DNA from: a virus
Direction: 5' to 3' (one strand)
Length of the DNA: 51,912 nt
Virus record (IMG/VR): IMGVR_UViG_3300030104_000504
Location: 1 to 51,912 of that record
A program made the translations under genes and the position numbers. The stretch's first letter is position 1. The number at the start of each line of letters is the position of its first letter. Of this stretch, positions 30,543-38,478 are shown piece after piece. The notes under the pieces are model-generated. The model was not told where the DNA came from. It worked only from the letters and a program-made list of their open reading frames with translations, and did not search any database.

Positions 30543-31005
30543 ATATAATTTAGCCATGCTCTTCGTATTATTTTCGCTGCTTTTTACAACTTGTACAACT
30601 GCTGAAGCTTTTGATCAAGAAGAAGAAGCTCATTGTCTAGCTAAAAATATTTACTTTGAGGCAGGTAACCAACCACTAGCAGGACGTATTGCTGTCGGCC
30701 AGGTCACTATAAACAGAAGAGATCATGGTATGTTTCCACATACTATATGCGAGGTAGTTTATCAGGGAGGGGAGACTAGAAATAGATGTCAGTTTAGCTG
30801 GTACTGTGACGGAAAGCACGACATACCTACTGACTCTGAAACGTGGTTGGATAGTATAGTGTTAGCTTTTAGATTACTTAACTTTGATGACATGGATATT
30901 ACTGAGGGATCTTTGTGGTATCATGCTAACTACATTGAAGACCCTTATTGGGCTAGTGAACTTACTCCAACAGTAGTAATAAACAATCACATATTTTATA
31001 AGTAA
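30526..31005 (+). CDS. SleB-like cell-wall hydrolase with signal peptide
   Basis: 159 residues. N-terminal signal: Lys-rich start, hydrophobic LAMLFVLFSLLF, then TAEAF as a likely cleavage site near residue 28. The domain shows CLAKNIYFEAGNQPLAGR (Glu45 as likely catalytic acid), IAVGQVTINRRDH, CEVVYQGG and QFSWYCDGKH, matching the cell-wall hydrolase (Hydrolase_2) family. It would be exported by the host Sec system and cut peptidoglycan. Last gene of the rightward arm; its stop is one base from the stop of the facing gene. Confidence 0.85.
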   Translation: MKKDIKYNLAMLFVLFSLLFTTCTTAEAFDQEEEAHCLAKNIYFEAGNQPLAGRIAVGQVTINRRDHGMFPHTICEVVYQGGETRNRCQFSWYCDGKHDIPTDSETWLDSIVLAFRLLNFDDMDITEGSLWYHANYIEDPYWASELTPTVVINNHIFYK

Positions 31006-31006
31006 G

Positions 31007-31210
31007 TTAAGCTGTTAAGTTTATTGTAGAGTTTTGCGATGTGTAATTTTTTAAATGTACTCTACCATCTGCAAACTCGTAGTACACAGTTCTAAAAACA
31101 GTTTGAAGTCTGTGTTCTTCTCCGTGTTTACGATCATACCTTACAACTTCTGTGCTATTATGTTTAGCCCATGTACCGACAGGTACAGGTGAAGATGTAG
31201 GCTCAATCAT
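31007..31210 (-). CDS. Hypothetical last gene of leftward arm
   Basis: 67 residues, ATG 31210 in an ATGA overlap. Beta-type (TVFRTVYYEFADGRVHLKNY). Convergent with the SleB-like gene, with one base between stops and no room for a terminator. Unknown function. Confidence 0.6.
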   Translation of the reverse strand: MIEPTSSPVPVGTWAKHNSTEVVRYDRKHGEEHRLQTVFRTVYYEFADGRVHLKNYTSQNSTINLTA

Positions 31211-31431
31211 TTAACTGATTGTAAATGCATTTTAGATTTACACATTATCTTTTGACTTGTTTCTAAAACAACTTCTGAATGTTTATTAAGAAGTTCAAGC
31301 ATTTCTTTAGACAACTCTAAGTCTTTTGATCCTCCTATAGCTTCTGCTATATAAGAAACAACATCTGCATTTGTTTTTAGTACGCTAGTCTCTGGAAGTT
31401 CTGTGAGACTAAAAAAATCTTCCATAGCCAT
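31207..31431 (-). CDS. Hypothetical helical protein
   Basis: 74 residues, ATG 31431. Acidic helical sequence (LSKEMLELLNKHSEVVLETS). Starts just after the basic gene 31433-31747. Unknown function. Confidence 0.6.
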   Translation of the reverse strand: MAMEDFFSLTELPETSVLKTNADVVSYIAEAIGGSKDLELSKEMLELLNKHSEVVLETSQKIMCKSKMHLQSVK

Positions 31432-31432
31432 A

Positions 31433-31747
31433 TTACCACTTTACCTTATCAGCCCAATAAGCTGCACTCATTTTACCTCGTTTAATGTTCTTAGCGTGTC
31501 TTGCTTTGAAACTTTTACGCTTGGCTTTCATACGAGCAGACTCTCCTGCTTTAGGTTTACCTGCTGTCTTAGCTCCCTTCTGACCAAAACGAATTGTTTT
31601 AATCTTGTCACCTTCTTTAGCCACTACGATATGAGACTTCTTAGGATGGTTAGGAGTACGCTTAGGTTTGTTAAACCCTGACACTCCTGCTCTAGCTAGT
31701 CTAGGATCTCGTTTAGACTTGCCTCCTTTTTTATAATCTTCTCTCAT
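31433..31747 (-). CDS. Very basic conserved phage protein (DUF6321-like)
   Basis: 104 residues, ATG 31747 in an ATGA overlap. Contains GVSGFNKPKRTPNHPKKSHI, GQKGAKTAGKPKAGESAR and MKAKRKSFKARHAKN, ending in MSAAYWADKVKW. I recall this pattern as a family of unknown function in marine phages. Strongly basic, perhaps a DNA- or RNA-binding or virion-packed protein. It leads a group of three basic proteins. Confidence 0.75.
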   Translation of the reverse strand: MREDYKKGGKSKRDPRLARAGVSGFNKPKRTPNHPKKSHIVVAKEGDKIKTIRFGQKGAKTAGKPKAGESARMKAKRKSFKARHAKNIKRGKMSAAYWADKVKW

Positions 31748-31989
31748 ACTTTTCTGTGCCTCCTAGTTTTCTTTGCAATCTTTTTAGGCTGTTTACTATG
31801 CTGCTTACCTTTAGCAGTATCTTCCCTTTTCTTCTTTGTAGTAGCTGCGTACTCTTTAGAAGATAAAGACTTTATTGCCTTTTCAGGAAGATACCTCTCT
31901 CCAGTTTCGCTAGATTTTTTACCAGACTTGGTACGCCACTTCTGTTTTGTCCAAGCTTTTAAAGATTTTTGAGACTTCTTTAAGCCCAT
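31744..31989 (-). CDS. Very basic conserved phage protein (DUF5872-like)
   Basis: 81 residues, overlapping both neighbours. WTKQKWRTKSGKKSSETGER then YLPEKAIKSLSSKEYAATT and a Lys/Arg-rich end. I recall it as a family of unknown function shared by phages and some large viruses. Likely nucleic-acid associated. Confidence 0.75.
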   Translation of the reverse strand: MGLKKSQKSLKAWTKQKWRTKSGKKSSETGERYLPEKAIKSLSSKEYAATTKKKREDTAKGKQHSKQPKKIAKKTRRHRKV

Positions 31990-32183
31990 TACTTATATCC
32001 TCCACCTTTAGCTTTGTATTGCTTTGCAAGCATTTGAGCTTTACGAGCAGACCATTGACCTGGCTTACCTCCTTTAGAACCCGCTTTAATTTTATTAAAC
32101 AAATTCTTTCTCATGGTAGGTTTAGTATAATTTCCTGCTTTGTTTACAGTAGATTTTTTCTTGGGCTTTTTCTTTGCTGGCAT
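31989..32183 (-). CDS. Very basic conserved small protein
   Basis: 64 residues, starts 32183; ends in a TAATG overlap with the next gene. AGNYTKPTMRKNLFNKIKAG and KPGQWSARKAQMLAKQYKAK resemble small proteins that accompany the previous family in other viruses as I remember them. Function unknown; Lys-rich. Confidence 0.7.
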   Translation of the reverse strand: MPAKKKPKKKSTVNKAGNYTKPTMRKNLFNKIKAGSKGGKPGQWSARKAQMLAKQYKAKGGGYK

Positions 32184-32187
32184 TTTA

Positions 32188-32373
32188 TTATCCTATCATT
32201 TCTCGCTTAGGTACTTCTGCTATTGGATTTACCCCTGAAGGAACACAATAGCTTTCTATCCTTTTTGTTTGTTGAAGTAGAGAAGCAGTATTAAAACACT
32301 CCTCTCTATCATTAAATACTTGAATTGATTGCGGAACAGAATTTAAAATAATTACAAGTATAAATTTCATCAT
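32188..32373 (-). CDS. Small exported protein A
   Basis: 61 residues with a short hydrophobic start (MKFILVIILNSV), then FNDREECFNTASLL and SYCVPSGVNP. Two Cys are placed as in the next upstream gene product. Likely secreted or inner-membrane anchored, maybe with one disulfide. Function unknown; lies near lysis genes. Confidence 0.55.
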   Translation of the reverse strand: MMKFILVIILNSVPQSIQVFNDREECFNTASLLQQTKRIESYCVPSGVNPIAEVPKREMIG

Positions 32374-32409
32374 AGTTTGTAGATCTTATTACCTCCATTT
32401 AGTTAAGTG

Positions 32410-32625
32410 TTAATCCCAAAACTGTGTAGTTTTAGGTACGTTTACAGGCACACAATATGCTGAGATATTATGCTGCCTATCTCTTCTATCGTATTGGCTT
32501 ACATTGCCATGTTCTACTGCATGAGCAAATGTATTACAACGATAAATATTTCTAAAATACCATCCGTCATTTTCTAATGTGTTACCATTAATGATAACAA
32601 CTAACATAAAAGCCATTATAGTCAT
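32410..32625 (-). CDS. Small exported protein B, paralogue of A
   Basis: 71 residues, starting with a hydrophobic MAFMLVVIINGN, then IYRCNTFAHAVEHGN and AYCVPVNVPK. It shares the plan hydrophobic start, Cys, then YCVP with the 32188-32373 product. The start overlaps the end of the upstream gene. Function unknown. Confidence 0.55.
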   Translation of the reverse strand: MTIMAFMLVVIINGNTLENDGWYFRNIYRCNTFAHAVEHGNVSQYDRRDRQHNISAYCVPVNVPKTTQFWD

Positions 32626-33092
32626 TTAAATATTGCAATAACTAATGCAATTATTATGCCAGCAACTATTAAACCTATACCGCTTACTGAAGTCCAAACA
32701 AAAAGATCGTGTAATAATTGTTTTCTTTGTTTACGTTTTTCTATGACAGCTTTAACTGAAGCTTCATGTTGAGCTTTAGACTCTGCCATTACTTGAAAGT
32801 AATCATCTACAAATTTTTGATGATCTCTAGAAAGAACTGCCATGTTTCTTAGCTCTTCGTGAAATCTTTCCATTTGTCTTTTAGCCATAGCTAATTTCAT
32901 AGCCTCCTGTGGTGTTAAAGGTTGTACTAAAGACTCACGTTTTTCTATTTCTAATTTTTGCATACCTGAATTGATGGCTTGCATTCTATCTAATACAGAA
33001 CCTATATGCCCACCAGATTCTTTGACTTGACCAATCAATCCATTCACAGCACTTAATGCTGCTGTTACCGCTGCAATGGATTCAAATATCAT
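32622..33092 (-). CDS. Coiled-coil protein with C-terminal membrane anchor
   Basis: 156 residues. A small hydrophobic N-terminal helix (AAVTAALSAVNGLIGQV), a long charged coiled coil (residues 40-125), and a C-terminal membrane span (SGIGLIVAGIIIALVIAIF). A spanin-like or lysis-timing role is possible, since it is coupled to the holin-like gene by an ATGA overlap. Confidence 0.6.
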   Translation of the reverse strand: MIFESIAAVTAALSAVNGLIGQVKESGGHIGSVLDRMQAINSGMQKLEIEKRESLVQPLTPQEAMKLAMAKRQMERFHEELRNMAVLSRDHQKFVDDYFQVMAESKAQHEASVKAVIEKRKQRKQLLHDLFVWTSVSGIGLIVAGIIIALVIAIFK

Positions 33093-33463
33093 TTCTTTTT
33101 ATTCATTATGCCTATGACAGATCTAACTCCAAATGATGCTGCTACTATTACACTCAAAGCATAGTGATACCACTCAGGCATATTTTGTAATACTCTAAAA
33201 CCCTCTTCGACATACGGAACTGTGGCAGGTATAAAAGCTAATACTAATGGTATGCTGAATAATATTGTTAACCACTCATCCTTCCAAGACTGTTGGGACG
33301 ATCTAGCCATAGCTGTTTCCCAATCTGCTACTGACTCAGCTTGTTTAACCATGACTGCTGCTTCAGCTTCTGCCTTAGCTTTAGTCTTAGCAACCTTACC
33401 TTCTAGCCAAGTCTGTCCTAAGCCAGCTACAGATTTAACAATAGCTCCTACTCCTAGTGCCAT
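33089..33463 (-). CDS. Putative holin (3TM holin-like)
   Basis: 124 residues. A soluble Ala/Lys-rich N-terminus is followed by WLTILFSIPLVLAFIPATVP and WYHYALSVIVAASFGVRSVI as membrane segments with a short basic end. It resembles holins of gene-transfer-agent type as I recall them. Adjacent to the M15-type endolysin, which lacks a signal peptide and so needs a holin to reach the wall. Confidence 0.65.
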   Translation of the reverse strand: MALGVGAIVKSVAGLGQTWLEGKVAKTKAKAEAEAAVMVKQAESVADWETAMARSSQQSWKDEWLTILFSIPLVLAFIPATVPYVEEGFRVLQNMPEWYHYALSVIVAASFGVRSVIGIMNKKK

Positions 33464-33666
33464 GTCTGTTTCTCTGTTTTTAATTTAGGAGTATTTTTTA
33501 TCTCTCCTTCTAAAAGGCTTGCAATAACTTCTTGCTGCTCTTCAAACAACAATCTAAATTCTTCTAGCTGTAGTATATCTAAACCTACTTTAGTTTGATG
33601 CTTTAAGTAAATTGAATACAACATAATTAATAACGATTCAGCATATAATACCATTAGTAGCTCCAT
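33454..33666 (-). CDS. Small protein with N-terminal membrane segment
   Basis: 70 residues. Begins ELLMVLYAESLLIMLYSIYL (membrane-like), then an acidic helix (EEFRLLFEEQQEVIASLLEG) and a basic end. Overlaps endolysin and holin-like genes. A spanin-like role is conceivable. Confidence is limited by the overlaps. Confidence 0.5.
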   Translation of the reverse strand: MELLMVLYAESLLIMLYSIYLKHQTKVGLDILQLEEFRLLFEEQQEVIASLLEGEIKNTPKLKTEKQTWH

Positions 33667-34025
33667 ACCGTAGGTCTAGGTCTTTCATCAGAATTTTCAA
33701 TATCATCTAAATGTATGAACCTTGTTGAAGAACCTTTTTGATTTACACCTATACCTGTAAAACCTAGCTCTATGGCTCCCTGTATTAGCTTGTAAGCGTT
33801 TTTTCCACGTACACCTATATCTACAGCTCTTCCTGTAGAATGGGAGCCAGGAGACTTCTTACGAGCTTCTATGGGGTGTTCAGGACATCTATAGGCACTA
33901 GTTATTTTAAAAGGAAAACCCATGTCTTCTCTAAGTTGATCAAGCTTTTGCATAAACTCATCAGACATCGAATACTCTTCACAGTGTTTACAGGTTAGTT
34001 CTTCTTTTGTAAAATATTTATACAT
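33654..34025 (-). CDS. M15-type peptidase endolysin
   Basis: 123 residues. Zinc ligands His62 and Asp69 (GSHSTGRAVDI) and His105 (FIHLD) fit the D-Ala-D-Ala / L-Ala-D-Glu peptidase family M15. ITSAYRCPEHP is also typical. No signal peptide. It cuts peptide links of the cell wall at lysis. ATG 34025 follows the LysM gene stop directly. Confidence 0.88.
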   Translation of the reverse strand: MYKYFTKEELTCKHCEEYSMSDEFMQKLDQLREDMGFPFKITSAYRCPEHPIEARKKSPGSHSTGRAVDIGVRGKNAYKLIQGAIELGFTGIGVNQKGSSTRFIHLDDIENSDERPRPTVWSY

Positions 34026-34760
34026 CTATAATTTTCCTAAATTTATTACTACTGGACTACCTTCTCCAGGACCACTACCGTAGTGTCTTCCTAAAGTTCT
34101 CATCTGAGTATATATACTTCTTCCTGCTCTTCTAGCATCTTTTAAATAATCCATAAAAGTTCCATCTACAGCATCATTATAGTTAAACCTATCAGTAACA
34201 ATAGTTTCCCCTTTAGGATTTTCTGTTATAGCTCCTTGACCTATAAAAGTTTTCATTGAATAAGCTGGATCTGTTAATTTACCTAATAAACTAACATTGC
34301 TCATCTGCCCACCAACATCTTTATATTTATTTGCTTCAGTCTCAGTTCCATAATCTACATACTCTATTACATTAGAGCCTCTTTTTTTAGCAGAAGCTAC
34401 AGAATTTTTAAGAGCTTGAATTTCGTTTTTACGAATATCTTTTTCAGTAATAACTTTTTGACCACCAGAAAGATCATACAAAAATTGTTTTATATTAGTA
34501 GGAACTAACATATTGTATGCTTGAACAGCAGGAACAGGTGATTTTTTTCCTGTCATAAACTTTTTTGCTTCAGTCATTGCTTTTGAAACTTGCTCTGGTA
34601 AGGGTAATTTACTATCAGGTAGTTTTAATTCTTGCCCAATAAATATTTTTCTTTTGTTTTTTATATTATTTGCTTTAGCAAGTTGCTCCATATCCACTTT
34701 TAATTTCTGAGCTATTTCGCTTAGAGTATCTCCTTTTTGAATTACATATTTTCTACCCAT
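34026..34760 (-). CDS. LysM-domain protein
   Basis: 244 residues. LysM at residues 4-50: YVIQKGDTLSEIAQKLKVD, then ANNIKNKRKIFIGQELKLP. The rest is charged and ends with TQMRTLGRHYGSGPGEGSPV. LysM binds peptidoglycan; no catalytic motif is seen. It may be a virion protein helping wall penetration, since it overlaps the start of the large ejection-protein gene by 8 bases. Confidence 0.8.
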   Translation of the reverse strand: MGRKYVIQKGDTLSEIAQKLKVDMEQLAKANNIKNKRKIFIGQELKLPDSKLPLPEQVSKAMTEAKKFMTGKKSPVPAVQAYNMLVPTNIKQFLYDLSGGQKVITEKDIRKNEIQALKNSVASAKKRGSNVIEYVDYGTETEANKYKDVGGQMSNVSLLGKLTDPAYSMKTFIGQGAITENPKGETIVTDRFNYNDAVDGTFMDYLKDARRAGRSIYTQMRTLGRHYGSGPGEGSPVVINLGKL

Positions 34761-37700
34761 TACTTACTTTCCTATCTTGTAAAACATTTAAAACTTTACC
34801 ACCATGTCCAAATCCTAAACGCCTTAAAGGATCTACACCTCCTCCTTTACCAAATCCCATTCTTCGTAGAGGGTCTTCTTCATCTACAAAAGCTGTACCT
34901 GCCTGTTGATCATAAGGCATACCTGTCATTTTATCTATACGTTCATCAGGTTCTGATGCCGCTCGTTCTATATCTACTTCACCACCCTTTTTAAACTGTA
35001 ATACTTCTTCTTCTGTTGTTTCAGGCTCATCGTAGAATAAATCTTTACCTGTAACTCCTTTAATTCCTTTTAGAGCTTGTTTACCTAAAGGAAGAATTCC
35101 ACTTTCAATAACTTCTTTTGTTGCTCCTTCCCAATCGCCAGCTTTTGCATCAAGTCCTGCTTTAACAAGACCAGTACCCATTTCTTCTACAAAAGCTAGA
35201 GCAGGGGCTACAGATTCAGCAGCGTCAAACCTAGGTCTACCGTCTATTAGTCCAGTGTTATACTTAACAATAGAAGATATAGATTCTACAAACCAAGGGG
35301 CATAAGTAGCTGTTCTTTGTAGACCATCTGCAACGTCTTTAACAAAATCATTTCCTTCTGTTTGTTGTGGTCTATCGTAATAAAAATCATCATTACCAGC
35401 CCACTGTCTAAACTGTTCCCATCCAATTAACACAGGAGTAACTGCTGCCATCCTAACAAGTGTTGCTGTATCTCCATTTTCTATTCTTTTAGTTAACGCA
35501 TTTACTTCAGCAGATTTTGCTTGCGCCCAAGATAAAAATTGACCCATAGCCCTAACAGGGCTGTTGTTTGTTTGTGTAAATAAAAGCCTGTTACCTACGT
35601 TAGGAACTATAACATCTCTCTCAGCTACTTTTCTACCTGCAATATCTAAAACACTTCTAGCATTTTTTTCATCAAAAGCTTCTTCAATAGTAGAGTATCT
35701 AGCTATTTTTCTTAAATCATTTACATTTAATCCCATGTCTTCTAATTCGGTAATTATTACCTTACTAAGTTTTTTATTACCTCTAAATTTTTTAGCCATG
35801 TCAAATGCTCTGTTTACTCCTACATCATAAGCAAACTTTCTTGATACGTTATTTAATGTTTTTAGACCAACAAATTGGAAAAATCTTTTGTTTACCCAAT
35901 CAGAAGCTCTTGTAGCAAGCCGTTGATCGCTTACAGGTCTAGACTTTAATAAAGTATCTAGTTCTCTTTCAAAACTTTTATCGTATTGGAAGTGGCTCAT
36001 CTTAGCAAAACTTTTACCTGTACCCTTTTGAAGTAGTGTTTTAGCTGATGCTCCAAAACCACTTTTATAAAAAGGCTGTGCTAAATCAGCTACGTTAGCA
36101 AGAGTAACCAAGCCTAAGTAAGTTGTGTTTGCTAAAGAAGTTAATACCCTAGTAGAATCTTCTAAAACGCTTCTTGATCCATAACCACCCCAATAAGCTT
36201 CTATAGAGTTTGTTAATTGTCTAGTATATTTTTCTCCAGCAAAAGATTCTCCACCCATAGCTTTTTTACCTTTGAATGCAGACTTAATACCTTTTAAAGC
36301 TAAATTAATTACCTCACCATTAGGGCCAAACATATCAGCAAATTCAAAAACTTTTAAAGATGAAGAGCCGTAATCTTGAATTACATCACGAGCATTTAAA
36401 TTTATTCTACCTTTAGATGCTAAATATTCCAGTGCTTCTGGATCAGTTAGTTTTCTTTCAAATTCAAAAAAATCAGCAGCCCTTCTAAAAGAAGTAGCTC
36501 TTCCTTCTTTATTATATTTAAAAGGACTTGCTCCTGATGAGCTAGAAACATACTTACCTGCTTTACTATTACTTAAATCTAGTACTTGATTAGCATATTG
36601 AGTAGCATTTAATTTTGCGTCAGGATTATTTTTATTATGTATAGCGACTGCTTCCATTAAATCATCTTTATGCTCTGCTATTTCTTTAGCATTTCTAGAC
36701 TTAGAAAAGTCATGCCTAACCGACATACCATAAAAATCTATTTCTTCGTATTTAATACCAGAAGCACCTGCTCTAGTTTTCATTTGTTCTTGAGCAGTTT
36801 TTAATAAAGGAACAATTCTTTTTACTTCATCAACTTGTTCTTGTGTAATACCTTTTAAAGTGTCATTTAATCCTTTATAACCAGGAACAAGACTTCCTTT
36901 AGGAATAAAACCGTACATAGCTTCGCCTACTATTTCCATAAGATCATCATCTTTACCAGAGTCTTTTAGAATCCCATTAATTTTACCAATCCATTCAGAT
37001 TGCGCTCTTAATGTACGTGCTTCTACAGAATCTGTATTCTGACCAAACCTAGAAAAAGTCAAATTACCGATTACTTTATTCCAACCACCATATGAATCTA
37101 ATCTTGTTGCCGTAGTTGTGCCAAATAAAGTTTTTAAATTTCTAGTGTTATAATTAAAACCAGCTTCGTTTATAGCCATCTTAGCAGTATCTTTATTAAT
37201 ACTTGTTATTGCATCTGAAGCATCTATTCTTTTCCAAGCAGCCCCTAAGCCAGCACCAATAGCCATAGAAACATATAAAGTCTCTACATCTTGTGCGTCT
37301 TCTCTAAAACCAGCACCGTGTATAAATCCACCTGTAGCACCTATCAAAGGTTTAGTTGCTTCACTCATAATTGCTCTAGCAGCTTTAGTAGAAAAACTTT
37401 CATTTTCTGCTAACAATTCTAATGCTCTAATGTTTACTTCATTTTTTTGATCTATAAGACCTATAGTTTCTTGTTTTATTTTTTTATTTAAAGCAGTTTG
37501 TTTTGAAGATAAAGATGATCTTTTAGCTTTTAAATCTGTTAAAGCAACTTCATCTTTAGTTTCTTTTATAAGTTTATTTAACTCTGCTCTTTCTTTTTTT
37601 ATAGCTTCTGTAGCAGCTAAGTATTCAGGAAGAAAAGAATTTTTAGCTCCTACTTCAGCAGCATTAAAACCTACTTCATCAGCAGCAGTATTAACTGCAT

Positions 37701-38466
37701 CCTCAACAGGTTTAGCTGTAGAAGCGTCTATAGTGACATTTGTTTTTGCTGCATCTTCAGGCTCTACATCTTTTAAAGCATTAGCAACAGTTCGTTTTCT
37801 CTGTACAAAATTAATTCCTTGTTGCACTCCTAAACCAAGAACACTTGAAGCACCACCTACTGTAGCAGCTATTCCTAAACTAGTAGGGCTAACTTCTCCA
37901 TATACAACTTTTTCTCTCAAAGCAGTATCACCTACAGAAACTCCTGCTCCTAAAGCAGCGGTTTTAGCAACTCTTGCTCCAACAGAACCAGCTTTAGCAA
38001 CCTTCAACCAAGGCATTGCAAAAGTAACAGGGTCAGCTACAGCAACCCCAAGTCTACCAGATAAAATAGCTAGATCTTCTTCAGACTCTTTTAAGTTAGC
38101 TAATAAAGGAAACTGCTCATCAATCTCTGCTTGACGTTCTTTTTCCATTTCATCTAAAGTTTCTGACCAAGATTTATCAGATGTTCCAGCTAGAACAGCA
38201 GCTTTTGCCATTCTAAAAATATTACCACCTATAGTAGTTTCTTGTGCTGCACCATAAGAAGCTTTAGTCGCATAGTCTATATCGTCTAAATCTATTTCTT
38301 CTTTCTCATCTTCTTCATCATCATAATAGTCAAAGTACTGTTTAAAATCATGATCTGAATCTAAAGGAGCTGTTTCTTCTACTATAATTTCATCTTCAGA
38401 AGAAACATCCTCATCATCATAATAATCAAAGTACTGTCTAAAATCATGTTGTGAGTAATCAGTCAT
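34753..38466 (-). CDS. Large putative internal virion / ejection protein
   Basis: 1237 residues, similar in size to T7 gp16 (1318). The start is very acidic, with HDFRQYFDYYDDE at residues 7-19 and HDFKQYFDYYDDE at 39-51, a clear duplication. Ala/Gly-rich hydrophobic helices around 150-215 could insert in membrane. Long charged helices follow. The end repeats DPLRRMGFGKGGG and DPLRRLGFGHGGK. No transglycosylase motif was found by eye. Probably ejected with DNA to form part of the channel through the cell envelope. Confidence 0.65.
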   Translation of the reverse strand: MTDYSQHDFRQYFDYYDDEDVSSEDEIIVEETAPLDSDHDFKQYFDYYDDEEDEKEEIDLDDIDYATKASYGAAQETTIGGNIFRMAKAAVLAGTSDKSWSETLDEMEKERQAEIDEQFPLLANLKESEEDLAILSGRLGVAVADPVTFAMPWLKVAKAGSVGARVAKTAALGAGVSVGDTALREKVVYGEVSPTSLGIAATVGGASSVLGLGVQQGINFVQRKRTVANALKDVEPEDAAKTNVTIDASTAKPVEDAVNTAADEVGFNAAEVGAKNSFLPEYLAATEAIKKERAELNKLIKETKDEVALTDLKAKRSSLSSKQTALNKKIKQETIGLIDQKNEVNIRALELLAENESFSTKAARAIMSEATKPLIGATGGFIHGAGFREDAQDVETLYVSMAIGAGLGAAWKRIDASDAITSINKDTAKMAINEAGFNYNTRNLKTLFGTTTATRLDSYGGWNKVIGNLTFSRFGQNTDSVEARTLRAQSEWIGKINGILKDSGKDDDLMEIVGEAMYGFIPKGSLVPGYKGLNDTLKGITQEQVDEVKRIVPLLKTAQEQMKTRAGASGIKYEEIDFYGMSVRHDFSKSRNAKEIAEHKDDLMEAVAIHNKNNPDAKLNATQYANQVLDLSNSKAGKYVSSSSGASPFKYNKEGRATSFRRAADFFEFERKLTDPEALEYLASKGRINLNARDVIQDYGSSSLKVFEFADMFGPNGEVINLALKGIKSAFKGKKAMGGESFAGEKYTRQLTNSIEAYWGGYGSRSVLEDSTRVLTSLANTTYLGLVTLANVADLAQPFYKSGFGASAKTLLQKGTGKSFAKMSHFQYDKSFERELDTLLKSRPVSDQRLATRASDWVNKRFFQFVGLKTLNNVSRKFAYDVGVNRAFDMAKKFRGNKKLSKVIITELEDMGLNVNDLRKIARYSTIEEAFDEKNARSVLDIAGRKVAERDVIVPNVGNRLLFTQTNNSPVRAMGQFLSWAQAKSAEVNALTKRIENGDTATLVRMAAVTPVLIGWEQFRQWAGNDDFYYDRPQQTEGNDFVKDVADGLQRTATYAPWFVESISSIVKYNTGLIDGRPRFDAAESVAPALAFVEEMGTGLVKAGLDAKAGDWEGATKEVIESGILPLGKQALKGIKGVTGKDLFYDEPETTEEEVLQFKKGGEVDIERAASEPDERIDKMTGMPYDQQAGTAFVDEEDPLRRMGFGKGGGVDPLRRLGFGHGGKVLNVLQDRKVSNG

Positions 38467-38478
38467 TTATAATAAATC

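Noticed and set aside
31403-32210. Plus-strand open frames opposite the basic proteins, and similar ones at 3123, 6284, 44316 and 50151
   Set aside because: They are Ser/Leu/Phe-rich mirror images of Lys/Glu-rich genes, lack binding sites and cross well-supported minus-strand genes.
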